Counted from the stretch's first letter, positions 49,928 to 61,213 are shown. The stretch: DNA of 64,000 bases from Fusarium oxysporum f. sp. lycopersici 4287 (GCF_000149955.1 NC_030991.1:553651-617650); one strand, 5' to 3'. Notes: generated from the sequence alone by a model not told the origin. Program-made: numbers and translations.

Positions 49928-51249
49928 GGTAAAACGAGTGTAAGGAATGACCAACAGGAGCGAAATCTGGTGTCAGAAGACTCGCGTAGTAAACAATATA
50001 GTCCAGGGAAGATGGCCTTGGAAGAGGCCAAATGTTGAGTCCGCACTCCTAAGTCGTGGGGTTCCCCAGCCCTTCATATCTTTGACTAGTCTGACCCAAA
50101 CTTGTGGAATTTGATGATTGAAAGGCCCCGCTTCGTAGGGAGCCAGTCGATCTCAAGCCGCAGATCTCGGGGCCGTGCGTGGGAACTTTACCAAAAATCT
50201 CACTCATATCCGAAAAGTATTAATGGGGCAAAAATGATAATCGCTCGGCGGAGACTTATCTCCTGTTGTCTCCATGAGATTAACCCAAAGTGCTGAGGTA
50301 GTATTTACGCTAGTGACGGTAAAAATATGGATTCCCTGATCCAGAGCATTCGGTCCTTTAGTGATCTTAGTGATGTGACTTAGACCATTCGTCAACCAGG
50401 AAATATAAGCGTTTCCGTGACTCTCTTCTATTCTCCGTTAGAGGAGTAAAAACTTTCAAATTCACAGTGAAGATGTTTGTATTCATGGCTAACCTTACCA
50501 ACAGGGTGTGACACGTCAAGATCAAGTCAAGGATTATTGAAATGAACTCTATCGGTTATTAGACGGAAGAAGAGACCCTTAGTGGAGACTGTCTCCTGAC
50601 AACCGAGGCTCAGCCCAGATATTCTCTGTGTATTATCGGTCTGGAGCATGGGAAAATGATGTTCCGTGCAGAAGCCGGAGTGATTCCGAAGAATGATGTC
50701 ACAGATCTACACGCACAGTCGTTTTAGAACGTCTCGGCCCCTGAGCCAGAAGATGCGAAGTGGATCGCTCAGTGCTAGCAAATTCTTCTTCAGCCTCTAA
50801 GATGCCGTGCCTGATATCACATTCCAGATGCCAAGCATGGATTGCGTAGATTATGGATTAAAAATTTTGGCAACTACCTATGAATGACTCGAATCTCATC
50901 AATGTGCGTATTTCTGCTAATGCTTAAATATTCCCAATCGTTGGATTTGGTAGTTCTAGACTCGGGGTTGCATCCTCATGAGGTAAAGTCACGATCTACA
51001 GATTTTGTCATTAAACGGGGACCGCACACGACAGCTATCACTACAGTCATTCATGATAGGTTTGGTTTCGAAAATGCAAGCCTATGCGTACCATGTTTCT
51101 TCTTCGTCAATTGAGTCGAGAGATTGATCAACATTGCATAAACAGTGAACCTCATGACTTAGATCGATGGCGGTGGACATGTTAGATTAGACTAGACTAA
51201 ATTAGATTAGTTTTCGTCCTGAGGCTATACGCCACACAATCCCCTTGGA
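49928..51249. other. Promoter of the membrane-protein gene and decayed sequence
   Basis: About 50545-50715 (plus) stays open for some 55 codons (YSLCIIGLEHGKMMFRAEAG) before TAG, possibly an old gene scrap of unknown family. TTAGATTAGACTAGACTAAATTAG at 51183-51208 is a short AT-rich tandem. Nothing else is recognised. Confidence 0.35.
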
Positions 51250-51254
51250 GGGGC

Positions 51255-51640
51255 AAATGTATGTATATGTGTTTTTCGTCCAGGGGCCATCGGCCCCGAA
51301 AAGTCCCCTACTGTGGCACAGGATGTTCTGAGCTAGGGGTCTCTATCTATGATCTAATTACACAATGTTTTTGGTATAGGAGAGGCTCAGTCGTTCCCGA
51401 TATGAAATTAGACTTCCCCGTCAAGTGCATTTTCTGCAAGACACGATAACAGACCACACCATCCAGCATATCATCGACACAAACGGCGCATCGTATCGAG
51501 CCTGTTACCCGTCAGCAGGAGAACGAGGCGTCCCTGCCAAATAGCAGCCGCTCATCAAGTCTGATCTTCAGGAATGCGGTAGTTAGCTTATAAGTCTAGC
51601 AGCTCGAGGCTGCCTTCGAGTGGCCCCGGTCCGATAGAAA
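51255..51640 (-). mobile_element. 5'-truncated LINE tail (3' UTR only)
   Basis: Inverted relative to the LINE at 19753-25845. Shared blocks include GAGCCTGTTACCCGTCAGC, CATCCAGCATATCATCG-type, AGTCCCCTACTG and GGCAC(A)GGA. The homology extends outward into the hairpin-proximal GGCTGCC region, then stops where the pogo scrap begins. It shows that this tail sequence travels with the LINE. Confidence 0.7.
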
Positions 51641-51667
51641 TCGCAAAATGTGCCATCATAGTATCGA

Positions 51668-52830
51668 GTACTTACAAACTTTGACGAGACTGGCTTCATG
51701 ATGAGTGTTATCTCAACAGGTTATTACAAGTGCAGAAAGGTTTTCAGGCACGAAAACGGCTGAACGTGGAAACCGTGAATGGGTTACGGTGGTACAACGC
51801 GTGTGTTCAGAGGGTTGGTGGCTGTCGCCGTTCATCGCTGGGGCGGGTAAGGAATCGCCCTTGACGTAGTAACAAGATAGCCCTCTGTCGCAAGACTGGG
51901 TTATCGCCACTGCCGATAACGGCTGGAAGGCGAACCAAATAGGCCTAGAAGTTGTAAAAATATTCCAACAAGCATACCAAGTCGCGAAGTATGAGTGATT
52001 ACCGCCTCCTGATCCTAGATGGTCACGAACGTCACCACTCTGCAGGCTTTGAGTCTTAACTACTGCAAGGAGCATAAAATCGTTACACTCTTCATGCCGG
52101 CTCATTCATCTCAAATACTTTACCCTCTAATGTTGAGTGTTTCGTCCCGTTAAAGCAGGCGTATGATCAACAAATCGAGAAGAGAATAAGGACGGGTACA
52201 AGTCCCGTCAGCAAGGAGGACTTCTTTCCCGCGTTTTACGTAGCATTCCAAGACTCTATGACGGGGAAGAACGTTCGAAGAGGCTTCTTAGGCGCAGGTC
52301 TTGCGCTTCTGAGCTCCGAAAGTGTGATTTCCAAGCTTGCCGTAAAGCTAAGGACGTCGACACCAGTCCCAGGGGTCGGCAAGTTGCCGGTACCTTGGGT
52401 GTCTATAACGCCAAACAATCTGATTGAGGTGATTTCACAATCGGACTTCATCAAAAGTCGAATATACAGACACCAGGGAAGTTCACAAACATCAATTTTG
52501 GGTGGTGTAGATCACCTTGCTAAAGGAACGCGGGGAACCATACATCAGATCGTTCTGCTGAAGTCAGAGGTGCAGATCCTGCGTAAGGAGAATGAGACAC
52601 TAGGTTGACGTCGACCTGTCAAAAAGAAACGTCTGGGGCAAGGAATAGTCTGGACTCTCAGTCATGGACAAGATATACAAGGCCAAAACGATGCGACGTG
52701 CAGCTACAAAAAGAAAGTCGCAGAAATGGGCATCGCAAATGGAAGGCAGAGACAAAACAACGACTATACGGCGTCTATGGTAGAACAAGAAATAACGCAC
52801 GAAGTTGCCGAATAGAAGTAGCAGCATCTT
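51668..52830 (+). pseudogene. Pogo/Fot1-type transposase, catalytic and C-terminal regions, decayed
   Basis: Successive frames give TNFDETGFMMSVIS (first catalytic Asp), RGNREWVTVVQRVCSEGWW, SPFIAGAGKESPLT, TAG TAA, DWVIATADNGWKANQIGLE, YRLLILDGHERHHSAGFES (second Asp), LFMPAHSSQILYPL, CFVPLKQAYDQQIEKRIRTG, DFFPAFYVAFQDSMTGKNVR and the coiled-coil end LKSEVQILRKENETLG, then TGA (likely CGA), RRPVKKKR. The third Asp region (normally QPLDVG) is damaged by a shift. The DNA-binding N-terminus is absent, cut at the LINE tail. Clearly dead. Confidence 0.82.
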
Positions 52831-54769
52831 AAGAATAATGCCATAGTTGATTTGAGCCGATTGATGGTGCTATGGTTGATTCTGCAGGGTAGGGAGCCGT
52901 AAGGGTGCGGCTCGGCGCAACGTTCACTTATCATGCGCGTTATCTGACGTTTAGCGGAAACAAATCAGACTTAAAAAACCCCTGAAAGCAGTCCTTGCGT
53001 GTTGCGCTGGCTTAGCTCTACCGGAGTTCAGTGTTCAAGCTATGGAGGGTATGGCGCTCGTCACCACCTTTGCGCTTGGATCATTGTTAAGTACAGATGG
53101 GTTTTCCAAGTTGCCACCCAGACCAATAGCATGGAGGAATCAGCCCTTCGCGTGACTAGTAATTACGCCAGGTCTTCTAATTAATTAAAGTTGGGAATTA
53201 AGTGATAAAATGACAGGTCGATGTCTGGTCCTCGCTCTTCGACGCTTGGAGACAACCTAGGCCGAGCGGCCCAGCCCCTTGCTGACAAACTCAAGGATGC
53301 TATCGAGGGCTGCCATTCTTTCTTGATCCCTGCGTTGAGTCTACTCATGTCGTTTGGTGACACGACATGAGGGGCTATAGCGCATACGGATTGTTAAAAA
53401 GTACAATTTTAGTTGATAAGACAATTATAAACAGCCTTTATCAGATGACATAAAACAGACTTAGAACTAAAAACACGTTTTAAAGGTAAAGAAAAAGAAA
53501 AAGAAAAGAAATTAGCCGTTATTCTCCAAATATCACGCAGAGTGGGATGATTATTTGGTCCACGGCAGGTAGCTAAAAATCGAGCCTCATTCTAGCCCAG
53601 AAGAAAGGGGTTCAGTTTTTCAGTTGGGGCTTCGGGCACGGACCCATCACATCTTCACCACCAAGCCCGGCCCCAGCACCGGCCCACCATAATGATACAT
53701 TCCGCCACTTTAAGCAACGTTGGCCAAGACGGGTTTTAATAGCTCCACCTGGTCGTCGTGACTACATATCTTGGTGGGGAAAATATCCGCAGAGTTCTCC
53801 AGCCTCGTTCTAATTAAGGGTTATCCTCACTTCCCGACATGTGGCTGCGGATGGCGACCGACCTGGCAATGTTGCGGTTTCGTTTTATTATCCACGAGAG
53901 ATGGGGTGATGCATAGAGAGTGAACGGCGAGGCCTTGCGGGGGTTTGAAATGACCAGTTACGACACACGCCCGCCCTTTGGAAGTTCAAAATCAACATTG
54001 AAACGCTGAGAGATGGGAGCAACAAGGTCGCTGCAAAGGGCGAGTGCAGCATGCATCTTCCCCTATCCCTTCGTCAGTTAGCGAAACCAAGGATCAACCG
54101 GCAAAAGCAAGCTCTGTGGCTCTGCCAAAAGCGACATGTCATATGCGGACGTGGTGATCAAACTTGCATGCATGGCCTCCTCCACCTAATACCATGGCTT
54201 GGTTCTCATGGGGACTCTTATTTCGAAAGTGAGGAAGATATAGACAGAGAAGCCACCCTATCATAGAGTTCATCCTATTATGTTTATCCTTTTATCAGAC
54301 GCTGCTGCTCTCTCAATTCACATACATATCAACAACTTCCTCACCGCTGTCTCTTGCCTGTACTATGAAAGTCTTTCTCATGGCACCACAAGGAGGCGGA
54401 GGGTGGTCTGGGGCATTTGTGCATGGCCTGTATCTGGCACCTACCACATGTTGATACATCATACAGGCTATTCGCTAGAGCCTTTAGCTCAGTCAGCCGC
54501 CTCCGGAAACTTGACCACCCACAAAGCTATGCATTTTGCCCAGAGTCACAACCCTAGTGGCATGTAATCGGGGAAGGAAAAAGAAACCAGCTTTCTGTAG
54601 CTCCCTAGCCCGCCGCCACTTGTTGGTTCGGCATTGCTTTGACATCCCTCGTCTCTCTACGACTGGGGTATCTCTGCGGCATCTTCTGTAGCCCCGTGGT
54701 AATCCTGCATTACTTTTACTCTTATTGTATGAGGGCCCCTGCCTGCAAGAACAAAACCGCTGACTGCGG
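52831..54769. other. Long gene-free stretch
   Basis: ACGTTTAGCGGAAACA at about 52951 resembles the termini of the MITE at 62979-63110. Open frames on both strands show no family. No gene, RNA or other repeat is supported. Confidence 0.35.
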
Positions 54770-55020
54770 CTACTCTACCAACGCTTGCACGTATCGCTGG
54801 GACTCATGAGCGAGGTAGTTCCGCATTAGAGCGCAGTTGCATCCTGTGTACTGTTGAATCTGTATTTTGTACTCATATACCTGGAGCGATAAATCGGTTA
54901 CGCAAGTGAAAAGCTCGTGGTGGGCACGCTCTAGTTCTTGCGCGCGAGACTTGAGTCTAGATATATCTTCCCTCTACTTCAAACGGAACTTTTAGGCTGT
55001 GACTTGATTTCGCCCTTGGG
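54770..55020 (-). pseudogene. Degenerate copy of the neighbouring bZIP gene's 3' end
   Basis: The minus strand reads RNQVTA, TAA, KFRLK, TAG, REDISRLKSRAQELERAHHE, LFTCVTDLSLQVYEYKIQIQ, QYTGCNCALMRNYLAHES, QRYVQALVE, TAG. It aligns without gaps to the bZIP gene at 55089 (KFRFHQREE, CAADLTFEVYELKMQLLQQS, GCNCTLMQNYLIHESGRYIQ). The TAG replaces a CAG codon and the TAA an AAN codon. The copy begins within the basic region; the upstream part of the gene is missing. It is a partial tandem duplication now decayed. Confidence 0.85.
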
Positions 55021-55088
55021 TTCATTATCTTCTCAATTCTCACATCATCTTCCTCCCATTGTCATCCTTGCTCGAGCCGCATCCGATC

Positions 55089-55916
55089 CTACAGCCGTCG
55101 ATGTGAGGCCTCTCGCCGTGACTTCTCTTCTAATGCTTGTATGTATCGACCGGACTCATGAATGAGATAGTTCTGCATGAGGGTGCAGTTACATCCCGAC
55201 TGTTGTAGAAGTTGCATCTTAAGCTCATACACCTCGAATGTCAGATCGGCCGCGCAGGTAGAAAGATCACGGTTGATACGCTCTAGATCCTGCTTGCTAG
55301 ACTCAAGTCCCTGCTGTTCTTCCCTCTGGTGAAAACGGAACTTATTGGCTGCAATTCTGTTTCGTTCCCGGATTTTTTTCATGCGATCGTTGCCCCGTTG
55401 AGCTGGATGAGTGCCGTTGCTGCTGGTATGGCTCGTGCGGCGAACAGGTGAATCTTTTCCCTTCTTCGTTGCCTGTGGATTGATATCTCGATCACCCAGT
55501 GGAGCTTGTCTAGTGGGTTTGCGAGACTTCAGATCGCCAGAGTAGCAATTTGTCGTTCGATTTGGTGTCTCTTGTGTCGAGAGTGAGTGCCCATAACCCT
55601 GGCCAGGTGATTCCTTAGAAATTTCATGTTCAGGAACTGGAAATAGGGGTATATCCTCTACGACAGGGTTAAGGCCGTTCCCCGAGTTCATGTGATTCAT
55701 CTCATGGCTGATATAACACCAATGGTCTGTGAAATCAGTGTTGTAGCCATGTAATGAGCTATCGACCAGAGGACCAGTCTGGGTATAAATGCTGTTTGCC
55801 GTGCTTCTCTTGTTTTCTGATGATCCAAACGGGACTGGCTGGATTGATGGCCACCATTGCTTCCACAGAAGTGATTTGGGAGTGTAGGATGTCTTGAAGG
55901 TTAAGTCGTCTTCCAT
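55089..55916 (-). CDS. bZIP transcription factor (ATF/CREB-like)
   Basis: 275 aa, single exon. A Ser/Thr/Pro-rich N-terminus is followed by a basic NLS-like segment (KKGKDSPVRRT) and the bZIP at about residues 180-250: KKIRERNRIAANKFRFHQRE is the DNA-contacting basic region (N-x-x-A-A-x-K-x-R, with Phe where Cys or Ser is common), then a zipper whose heptads run LESSKQDLERINRDLSTCAADLT-like to the ATF-type tail LLQQSGCNCTLMQNYL. This tail is typical of Atf1/AtfA-related proteins. Target genes unknown. An A/G microsatellite lies just upstream in the 5' region. Intact. Confidence 0.82.
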   Translation of the reverse strand: MEDDLTFKTSYTPKSLLWKQWWPSIQPVPFGSSENKRSTANSIYTQTGPLVDSSLHGYNTDFTDHWCYISHEMNHMNSGNGLNPVVEDIPLFPVPEHEISKESPGQGYGHSLSTQETPNRTTNCYSGDLKSRKPTRQAPLGDRDINPQATKKGKDSPVRRTSHTSSNGTHPAQRGNDRMKKIRERNRIAANKFRFHQREEQQGLESSKQDLERINRDLSTCAADLTFEVYELKMQLLQQSGCNCTLMQNYLIHESGRYIQALEEKSRREASHRRL

Positions 55917-57094
55917 GTCACTCGGCTCACCGAGAGCTGTATCGTCTGAGAGACAAAAAAAAAAGAAAAGAAAAGAAAAGAAAAGGTTCGTAGCGTATAT
56001 CTCTGTACGGGAAGTTTATCAGATGGCCAAAGTAGCAGGAGAAGAGCTGAAGGGAGCTCTAAACATCTAGAAGCGCCTTGATACCCTTCGGGCTATCGTT
56101 TTGTGCTGGTGATGGTGATTCTAAGTAGGCGAAGAACTGTACACTGGAAACTCGGAATGACAGGGGATAAAGACGCTACTGTGCTGATGCTCATAGGTCG
56201 CGGGGAACGAAGCGACCTGCAATATATTAATGGAAATCGAATAAGGCGAGGTCTTTCAATTGACCTAGCCCGATCGCGTCTCAACGAATGGCAGGAAGGG
56301 AAAGGGCGAATCTGAGCTTGTGAAACCGCATAGGTAACAGCTCATATCTCAGTACTCCATACCATTAAAACGGATAGGTACGGAGGAAATGGTCCTGAAA
56401 AAGTGCCTGATCTTCACAGCTAAGATCCTCGATCTCGCCATCCGGTTTAGAGGCCAAACAACCTGACTCGCCATTGGCCGGGAGGGATAGCGTGAGAGGG
56501 ATTGAGGGCGCTAGCAAGGTAACTGGATCACTGAAACGTGTAAGAACCTGACAGGCTATCTGTGCGCTCACTCTGATGGGCTAGAACGACCTGCATTCCA
56601 TCCTCACCAGTCCATAAAGGGGATAGTTAAGTGAGATGATTGAAATCAGTGGGGCTAACCTAGGCTCAATCTTGTAGTGTTGGAGACCGTGCGAGAGTTT
56701 TTGGAACCCCCGTCCACCGGGCAGCGGCGGTTGAGGCATGTCTACGACCTCCACTTGTGGAATTGAAAGGGTGTACTGTCTTTAGTGTAGGGTGATTTAA
56801 GTTAGCTTGGCATAATCCATAGGGCTCAAACATGCAAGCACCTCTAAGACAAGACGGCGAGATCGGACGAGAGGAACCCATGAAGATGGTCAAAGCGAAG
56901 AATCGTATTCGATGTTGTTCTGGGATAGACTACTGTACTAAGGCATGTCTCAGCCTTTCACCGAGTTGGTCACATTTTTGCCGTAATTATTGGTTCCACC
57001 ACCTTAAAATGCACTTTCAGGAGCAGGGGCATAGACTCGCTCTGCATACCCATGTGCGGGGTTTGCCTCCCTGGAAATCTCACCAGGCGACTTA
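55917..57094. other. 5' flank of the bZIP gene and gene-free sequence
   Basis: Holds the bZIP promoter and the AAAAG microsatellite. The remainder shows no recognised gene. Confidence 0.35.
55955..55986 (+). repeat. (AAAAG)n microsatellite in the bZIP 5' region
   Basis: An A tract followed by about four AAAAG units, 40 bp before the bZIP start codon on the transcribed side (CTTTT on the mRNA-sense strand). Such pyrimidine tracts are common in fungal 5' UTRs. Confidence 0.85.
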
Positions 57095-57312
57095 CAGTGG
57101 GATGCAATAAGTTTGAATACCGGGCGTGCATCTTCCTTTGCCGCTAGCCTCTTTGAGCCAGTTACCACGTGCACATCAGCTTTTGCACTAGTAAGATATG
57201 GTGATTGGCTAGATCGAGCTTCTTCCTTAGATTAGAAGCAGGCTGAGCTCCAAATAGGCTAGACGGGGGTATCAGTACTTCAAAAGGTATTCAAACTTAT
57301 TGCATCCCACTG
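57095..57312. mobile_element. Tc1/mariner-type MITE, 218 bp, TA target duplication
   Basis: The 27-bp terminal inverted repeats are perfect: 57095-57121 begins CAGTGGGATGCAATAAG and 57286-57312 ends CTTATTGCATCCCACTG. The element is flanked by TA on both sides (57093-57094, 57313-57314). It has no coding capacity. Termini starting CAGTG and a TA duplication are hallmarks of Tc1/mariner elements. Confidence 0.93.
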
Positions 57313-57314
57313 TA

Positions 57315-59600
57315 TCCGATGGGGTAGCACCAACCTGAACAATTAGTATTAAGTTACTTATCAAAACGTTCGTTCCCTGTACAGAGGGCATGAGCCTAGT
57401 CGGGCCGCCAAGAACGATCGCTCATCCACAATATCCGGGCCAGCGGAAAATAAATCCCCACGTACATAGATTTGGCCCCTAAGTTGCATGGGGTAGGTTC
57501 CTGGTTAATTTCAACTGGGTCTGTGCCTCTTACCGGGAACCTGTCATGGGAGTGATCCGATTGGTTGTCGCTGAATATGCCGAGATTGCAAGAACTGACT
57601 TCCATCTGTCTGATTCTTATACACAGCTATGGCGGCTTGCCGGTGTGCATTCTCGGTTCTCGAAGGATGTCAATAGGAGAGTTAAAAAAGCACCACTCGG
57701 CGATGCCCTATGCCAGCCGACGGCTGTCGGAAAAGGCATTCAGGAAATGATAAATTTTGTAACGCAAATCCCACTCCCCCAAGTGTACAACTGCGATATT
57801 CACATTCCCACAGATAATTAGATGGCATAATGATCCCCTTGATCGATACGAATCGAACAACCCTCTGGGATCGACCGATTTTCGATCGATCGGGGGTCCG
57901 AACGAGCCACACCAGCCACGCGGCCCGCACCAAACATATCGAAGATCACTCATAGCGCGGTTTTATTGACGCATTTAGCCCCTCACGCCATTTCACACAG
58001 TGTTAAAAATTCAGTCAGGCCGCCTGGGGCACGCCCACAGCGGAGCAGGTATCTTAAAATCACAGCCAGCATACCAGTAATAACTCACATTTAGCTGGAA
58101 CTTTAATGGCCATCTTCTTTGTGGCCTTTAGGTGAAACATCTTGCACGTTTCCTTGCGGATGATATGATACGTGGGAGAAGTCCTAATACAAGTCATCCT
58201 GGCTGGAAATGTCAGATATTACGTATATTCCGCCCATTGATGGATGTGAAATTCTGCGCCTTGAAGGTTTTACCATTTCGTGCGTAATCTTATTGAAGTA
58301 TCCCTGCTTGCTATCCCTGCTTGCAGCACGTGACACCCCAGCACCTGTTTAGCAGGAAATGCCAAATGCCGGGTGGAATTCTTTTTTGGTTTTTGTTCAT
58401 CTGGTCGGCTTCGTGATGCCAAGCTCTCTATTGATAAAAATATGTTCTCAGATTAACATAGGTACTGACAGATCGTTTTGCGCATCAACGCCATGACGCG
58501 TAATTGCAATGCCGCCAGAAACATCCCTGCACGACATGCGATTGAATATTATCCAAATTGGCTGAACTTTTGATTATGAAGCCTTCAAAAGTTTATTGAA
58601 AGAGATTCCTCACTGAAAAACTTGCGCTCGCTGAGTGATGTCGATGCTCAACGGGTAGCAGCATAATGGTTGGAATTACATGAAAAATGACAGGCCATAT
58701 GTACACAGCCGCGAAGGAGAGGGTCGACTGACTCCAGAGAGCCTAGGACTTTATGTAAGTTAATAGTAAACCGTTGTCTTACAACAACGGCTAGGCAAAT
58801 GTCGATATGAGGCAAGAGAGAAAAAGCGAGAAATCTAGCGGAGAGCTGATAAGCGTTAGTGAAGTGGAACATCGCGGGTCAATACTAATCCGGGAGGGCT
58901 TTGGCTGTTCGCCGGGCCCCACTATCCGGAGTCCGCATCGTCGTTTGGACATCTACAACCGTGTAGGATAAAATCACTCAAATCAATCTACCCGTTCCCC
59001 TGGGAATTCCACAATGACGCTTCTCCCTCATTAGAGACCAAAAACCGCTATCGAAAGGGTAACCCGGGTTCCCGTGGTTGCAGATAACATACAAGACAAT
59101 GCAGCGGTTGGAAGAACGCCTAAACGACTCTCAAGATCCAGGACGCTGCATTCTCCCATTCCCCGACCCTACTATGGCTGGGGAGCAAAGTGAGGACCAG
59201 TCATTTTATGACTTACTCGTGGAAGATCCAGAGGTACGTAAGTTGGCCGTGAAGCTCTCTTCTTCTGTCTTTGCGCGAAGTGGTTTCAGATAGGAGGTTG
59301 TGTTTGACAAAGCGGGCGCTAGAACGTTCAAGATATTCCTGTCAAAGCTTCAGGTTTCCTTGACCGGCAGCTAAGACATGATGACGCAGAACAGTAGGCC
59401 AGTGGCGGGACCTGGAGTATATCCCTGTCTTGTCTTCCCGTGATATCTACTCGTGCTCCAGTTTGCAGAAATCTCTTTATAGAACCTGTGACAAGGACAG
59501 TCACGAAAACACGAGCCAGACAACGGAAGAATGGAAAGCAAGAGGGAAGACACCAGAATTCGAGACCAGCGACTATAAATGAAAATGAAAAAAGTCTAAC
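57315..59600. other. Gene-poor stretch
   Basis: Apart from a possible patatin scrap (57575-57753), no gene is recognised. TATCCCTGCTTGC is repeated in tandem at 58299-58324. A 70-codon frame at 59078-59293 (ILPFPDPTMAGEQSEDQSFY) has no family. The last 300 bp may hold the bHLH promoter. Confidence 0.35.
57575..57753 (+). pseudogene. Possible scrap of a patatin-like phospholipase
   Basis: YGGLPVCILGSRRMSIGEL and RLSEKAFRK resemble the fungal patatin block after the nucleophile (GTSTGGLIAIMLGRLRMS). The nucleophile Ser motif itself is altered to HSYGG. Short and uncertain. Confidence 0.25.
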
Positions 59601-59861
59601 GTGTATCAGCTTCCGTTAGGACAGACGATAGTGCTGTCACCACTAGGTCATTCTCAACATCAGCAGCCCATTTCATCGCCGAATCGAACCAGCCGCGATA
59701 CGCCGCAGCCGCCAGACCTGACCGAGATGGAGACCCACCAGCAGCCGCATCACCCTGTCCCGGCAGACCCAATGTCGATAGCTTGGGGTTTATCCGGCGT
59801 TGATGATCAAAATCCCCAGCTACATCCGGCGCTTTTCAATTTTATGTCCCAGGGACTATGA
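59601..59861 (+). other. Upstream reading frame overlapping the bHLH start by ATGA
   Basis: 87 codons, Gln/Pro-rich (HQQPISSPNRTSRDTPQPPD, QLHPALFNFMSQGL), ending in a TGA that shares ATGA with the bHLH ATG at 59858. It may be the true N-terminal part of the factor joined by an unseen splice or frame shift, or a separate upstream frame. Confidence 0.4.
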
Positions 59862-60736
59862 TCCCTGCCCCTGACAACACAAGCAGACATCACAGCCATC
59901 TCCCGCAGGCGTACAGCAGCGAGTTCGTCACACTGTCCAGTATACAATCTTGTGGCCACTATGATAGTGGCTTTCCCGGCCACTGGGATGGTACTTTGAA
60001 TCACGGAACTAGCATTCCAAGAGTAGCGATACCCATTGGGCAGGCCACGAATAATCCTAGGGCTGAGCTAGACATGGCGCCCCAAGATAACAGCCCAACA
60101 CCTGCTTCGCAACCAAAAAGAACTCCTCGAACGCGAAGAAAAAAGAAAGAGGCTCACAACACATCTGAGGTTTCTCAAGGTGATAATAGTAGCGCTGATG
60201 CCGGTGCTCCTTCGCTATCTGACGTAGCTAGCCCCAGTCCTGCTTCACACAACAACCACACAAGTATTAGTTCAAAGCCTACATCCATGGAACCCACGAC
60301 TTCGATAATATCGAATTGTCGGAGACAACTTCGTATTGCCTCTCGAATATCCAAAAATACCCGTAGTCAACTTAATGGTGCTCCAGAAGAGCGCCGGGCT
60401 CGAGCATCCCATAACCGCGTCGAGAAGCATTACCGCAACCGCCTCAATGCTCAATTCGAATCCCTTCTTAATGCTTTGCTGGCGAAAGTCCGGCAAGGTG
60501 ACAACAGTAATGGAGACGATAACGAATGGGATGGCACAAGCGATCTGGACCGCCGAGTGAGCAAGGGCGAGGTTCTTGAAATGGCTCGCAAGTGTATACA
60601 AGGGCTGGAACGAGAGAGCAATGAGCTCCTGCGCGAGAACTTCGAGCTTAAAGGCAGCCTTCAACGACTTAAAGGATCTGCCTCTGATGGCACCGTATCC
60701 TCGTCTGAACCGGAAGCACCATTCAATCCCAATTAA
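59858..60736 (+). CDS. bHLH transcription factor
   Basis: 292 aa. A low-complexity Ser/Thr/Pro N-terminus contains a basic RRKKK patch. The bHLH lies at about residues 175-260: RRARASHNRVEKHYRNRLNA is the basic region with His, Glu and Arg contacts and a Tyr at the position typical of SREBP-like bHLH proteins. Helix 1 (FESLLNALLAKV), a long acidic loop (GDDNEWDGTSD), and helix 2 (SKGEVLEMARKCIQGLERES) continue into a short zipper. Targets would be E-box or SRE-like sites. The start is uncertain because an 87-codon frame overlaps it. Confidence 0.75.
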   Translation: MIPAPDNTSRHHSHLPQAYSSEFVTLSSIQSCGHYDSGFPGHWDGTLNHGTSIPRVAIPIGQATNNPRAELDMAPQDNSPTPASQPKRTPRTRRKKKEAHNTSEVSQGDNSSADAGAPSLSDVASPSPASHNNHTSISSKPTSMEPTTSIISNCRRQLRIASRISKNTRSQLNGAPEERRARASHNRVEKHYRNRLNAQFESLLNALLAKVRQGDNSNGDDNEWDGTSDLDRRVSKGEVLEMARKCIQGLERESNELLRENFELKGSLQRLKGSASDGTVSSSEPEAPFNPN

Positions 60737-61102
60737 TGTGTCCAATACACAAGGTTTTTGACTTGACTATCGCGGTTGCTTGATTATGTAACGACCAACC
60801 ACAAGTAAGGACTTCCGATTGACCACAAGCAAGCCTTTTATTTCTTTTTGGCTTACTCGAGTTAATTTGAAGTTTCTCGGCTAAATTAACGTATTGGGCA
60901 AGTTGCTAAGAATGAAGAACCTCAGGAGAGCAAGCTGCGATAATATCGCCTCCAATATCGCCTCCAATACCGCCAGCCCCATAAGCGCGCTATTAAATCC
61001 AGGTCTCAGCCTTTAGCAACCCACAGGCACGGCGCGCAACTTAAAACGGTTGGAGACAATAAGTATTCGCTCTGCAGGTATCGCCCATGGTAGGGAATCT
61101 AT
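60737..61102. other. 3' flank of the bHLH gene
   Basis: GACCACAAG-type words recur near 60790 and 60820. AATATCGCCTCC is repeated 2.75 times at 60942-60974. No gene recognised. Confidence 0.4.
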
Positions 61103-61141
61103 CTACATCTATCTACCAACGTCTCAAGTAGATAGATGTAG
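61103..61141. repeat. 14-bp-stem inverted repeat in a GATA-repeat patch near the hAT end
   Basis: CTACATCTATCTAC (61103-61116) and GTAGATAGATGTAG (61128-61141) are perfect inverses with an 11-base loop. ATCTATC/GATAGAT words continue to 61218. This subterminal pattern lies just beyond the transposase remnant and may be the element's end. Confidence 0.7.
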
Positions 61142-61213
61142 GTGCCCTGTCATGGATTGCAAGATAGATAGACAGATGTCGGCTACAGGTAGATTTAGAT
61201 AGATGCCATCTAT

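Noticed and set aside
51183..51208. TTAGATTAGACTAGAC tandem as telomeric repeat
   Set aside because: The unit is not TTAGGG and the run is only about 26 bp.
51713..52105. Minus-strand open frame of 130 codons
   Set aside because: The plus strand carries ordered pogo transposase motifs here, so this frame is a shadow.
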